DNA of 64,000 nucleotides from Chrysomallon squamiferum (lineage: Eukaryota > Mollusca > Gastropoda > Neomphalida > Peltospiridae), in assembly GCA_012295275.1 (NCBI GenBank), contig CM022668.1:15345891-15409890 (forward strand). The letters run 5' to 3'. The notes below the pieces were generated by a model that did not search any database, was not told the origin of the DNA, and saw only the letters and a program-made list of their open reading frames with translations. This document shows, piece by piece, positions 61,120-64,000 of this stretch. The translations under genes and the position numbers were made by a program. Positions within the stretch are counted from its first letter, which is position 1, and each line of letters opens with the position of its first letter.

Positions 61120-62040
61120 TAGATGGGACGGAGGGCGTGTTGTTTGAGTACCTGTGAAAGAGAAAATATACGTGAAATAAACTAAAATCATTAACTCGTA
61201 CGTTTCTAACTTTTCCTTGAAATGGCAATCCAGAGCGTGACGGTCATCGCATGGTTTGAATTCAGTTGGCATAAATACGTAAACATGTAAAATATGCATA
61301 TCTCTTGCCGAAGGTTACGTCCAACTTGAACTTTAATTAACAACTTGCGGCAGGGGATACATAAAACATCAACCAGTCAGTTACTTCGCTTTTCGTTGCA
61401 CTTAGATCTTTCGAGAATGTTCTCGAAAATCATTTCGACAGAATATTTAAACCCTTAACACATTCAAACGCTTACGACAAAATGCGACAGAAAGAAAGTA
61501 TTCCCACCTAACCCATTCCCACCTACTCGGCCATCTCGTCGGTGGGTGATATACGTGGTCGGTACATCATCATTTGCAATAATTGGACACTTTTATTTTT
61601 TCATTCCGCGCTCATGAATATCCGCGTCATCGCCAAAGTTACGCCAGACTTACGGTTAAAAATAATGAGCGTACGCTAATGCAGTTCTCTAGACGGGATG
61701 TCTAAGGGTAATTAAAATAAATATGCTTCAACGAAACTTCCTGAAATTTAATTTTCTCCCTGACTGCCGAACCTGGTTATGGATTTCCCACAGGGAACTG
61801 CTGATGAAGTTTGTTGTCACATTTCTATGATGTTGAATGATAAGCTTGTCTCGAATTTGGTTTTCGTCTTGTCTTGAAGGCTCGAGTTGTAACAGGCAGA
61901 AAGAAGTCTGGCGTCTGTCCTATTCCGAGTTCGAATCTCTCTCTCTCTCTCTGCAGCACACACAGAATATACTTGCAAACTGTCTAAATGTATTTCAGTG
62001 ATTTTCATTAACATAATTTGATTATGTATTATTTAATAAT
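61119..62040. promoter_or_regulatory. Non-repetitive block, candidate regulatory element
   Basis: About 900 bp largely free of microsatellites and GC-richer than the surroundings, with a dense segment at 61,540-61,730 that includes the perfect palindrome AGCGTACGCT (61,668-61,677) flanked by AATG words and TAAT-type cores. No exon seen. The regulatory role is inference. Confidence 0.3.
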
Positions 62041-62093
62041 AAATTAAAATACTACTACTAACAATAATAATAATAACAATATTACCAATAATA

Positions 62094-62129
<36 letters not shown>

Positions 62130-63762
62130 TGAAAAATACTGAACCTGCTCAATGAATAAAGAAAATGGCGATTTTCTATTTTTTAATTTTTTATTCATTT
62201 AACTTTTTTCGTTTTATTTTATTTTATTTTATTTTTTTGTTGTTGTTGTTGTTTTACTGGCCTTTAAAAACGAGCCATAATTATTAGATTGGAAATATCC
62301 ACTGAAAATTAATAGCATTATAAAAAAAGATTGCATGATACCATTTTATTACATGAATGTTTTATGTTTTTTATGCAATGTCAGCGCCATAAAACAAAGA
62401 CTTCGAGTATTTTCATTTGACATGTCGTCTGCTCAGATGTGACCTAATTCAAGAGTACAGCAGCACTTGCACATTTCATTTGAGACAAACGTTTGATGTG
62501 CAGTATTTTTCTTTACGTACAAAAAAAGTTATATTACGAAAGTAGTACTTCATGGCTGTACTGTTTATTACAGATTTTGGATTCACTATTTTTGTAGTCC
62601 ATTTTTTTTTTTTTTATCTCAATTTCTTATATGTCTAAAACATGACGAGTTTAATTTCGTTATGGTCATCAGCGGTCAACATTCTGCAATGTCGTGAATA
62701 TTTGACGTTATAAATCGTTAGCTAAATTAAACGGTCATCTTAAAATAGCAACTGCAAGATAAATATATAACGATCAGATGTTACGTCGTGTTTAGGAGTA
62801 CATTATCTGGTTACATCTGTTATATAGTTAATGTGAGCTGTAAAATAAAACCATATAATTCTGGGGGGTATGTTCTTCTTGCTCGAGCTTTTTTTTTTTT
62901 TTTTTTAACTAAATAAATAGATAGATAAATAAATAAATAACAGCAGTTAGTAAGCATGATCTAAGTAAGTCACGACATGACACATCACAACAAACCAGAG
63001 ATTGACACAATTACGTTAATGAAAATTCTACGAGAACCAGTGGCAAGATAATTAAAACACATCAGAAGTAAAATGCTTTGACCTTTTCAAGTTCGGTTTT
63101 TCTCTTGACAAACAAAATCGACTTTTCAACCCATTTCGTGTTCGACTTTCTGCTGATTTTTTGATGTTAGCCAGTACATCTGCATTAAGTAAAGCGAGTA
63201 GGGCTTCGTTAATAGACTTCAACATGAATGACAATAGACTACTGAAATGCTCTCGTGTTTCGAACACATAAAGTACATCATGTACATAGACAGTGCTATT
63301 ACTTTTCCAATAACCTTTCTGAACAGCGGAAAGAACCCACAAATGATGAACGACCGTAAAGGGCTTTTTATACTGGGCTCTACTTTATTCTTTTTTTTTT
63401 TTTTTTTTCTTGAAGATATCATAAACATATTTATGCACGTTATTTCACTATTAAATCATCACTTCATTTTTTTTTTTTTTTTTTTTTTTTTTTTAGGCTT
63501 GTTTATGTTATACTTGGACTTATTAATATTTATACTTACATAATTTCTGTTATTACTACACCACTGCTACTACTACCACTACAACAACAACGACTAATGT
63601 TACAGCAATTACTGCTCTGCTTCTGTCACTATGTTATTGCTTATGTAATTACTAAACAGTTTATATATTATAGATAATTAGATAGAAAATAGTAATACTA
63701 GCAATACTAATAACAGTAATACAACAACTACAACAACAAAATCTACTATTAGTACAACCACC

Positions 63763-63793
<31 letters not shown>

Positions 63794-64000
63794 TCACGGC
63801 CACTATATAAGCCATCAATCAAACGATAATGAAGACATTATTGAATGAAAAGTACATTCGATAGTTCAATGTCAACTTATAAACCGCGGACAGTTTATTA
63901 GTCCGATTCTGTTTTACCATCCATCAATTCTCCGTTGTCTTAATAATTAATTTTGAAATCCATCCATAAAAAAGAACAAAGGAAAACATAACAAAAATAT
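62041..64000. other. Spacer with AAT, poly-T and CTA/CCA tracts
   Basis: AAT run (about 62,097-62,122), poly-T (62,890-62,907, 63,391-63,408, 63,469-63,494) and a CCA/CTA triplet tract (about 63,757-63,794). The minus-strand frame at 63,052-63,342 is open for 96 codons but has no recognisable domain or confirmed splice sites. Confidence 0.5.

Noticed and set aside
63052-63342. Minus-strand 96-codon frame
   Set aside because: The longest non-repetitive frame near the window end, but there is no recognisable family and no clear acceptor/donor pair. Could be revisited with RNA data.

Overview
This is animal nuclear DNA. Genes are split into short exons bounded by GT/AG, introns and spacers are AT-rich, and simple repeats (CT/GA, TTA, TTTA, GATA, poly-T/A) are very abundant. 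Nothing prokaryotic is present. The gene set plus long GA/CT and TTA arrays and FLYWCH-type repeats suggest a lophotrochozoan, probably a cephalopod-like mollusc. That placement is inference, not something the sequence proves.

Layout. 1-12,265: spacer with many microsatellites and a few higher-complexity, GC-richer blocks (about 200-420, 560-780, 5,040-5,570) that look regulatory rather than coding. 12,266-24,186 (minus): RPL41, encoding the 25-residue ribosomal protein eL41, split over an 11.4 kb span. Its 10.95 kb second intron holds a tandem array of a roughly 1.5 kb unit carrying a decayed FLYWCH zinc-finger module (15,721-21,720), followed by an intronless, frameshifted pseudogene (21,711-23,166). 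24,187-25,173: about 1 kb shared divergent upstream region containing a near-perfect 194 bp palindrome. 25,174-about 37,371 (plus): TAF5, 19 coding exons, 661 aa, complete. 38,099-about 46,020 (plus): TPGS1, 9 coding exons, 257 aa, complete. 46,021-51,899: spacer. 51,900-54,688 (minus): last two exons of an ankyrin-repeat gene resembling ANKRD33/ANKRD33B; its 5' exons were not found. 54,689-64,000: non-coding as far as can be seen, either intron or upstream region of that gene, with microsatellites and a few non-repetitive blocks that may be regulatory.

The genes do not form a pathway. RPL41 and TAF5 are housekeeping genes (translation; TFIID/SAGA transcription). TPGS1 belongs to the tubulin polyglutamylase complex, and the ankyrin gene is of unknown role. 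The most unusual parts are the FLYWCH array inside the intron of one of the smallest protein genes known, the palindrome between two housekeeping promoters, and a TPGS1 terminal exon embedded in a tandem repeat. Exon boundaries were read by eye using splice consensus, phase and remembered family similarity; no alignment was run.
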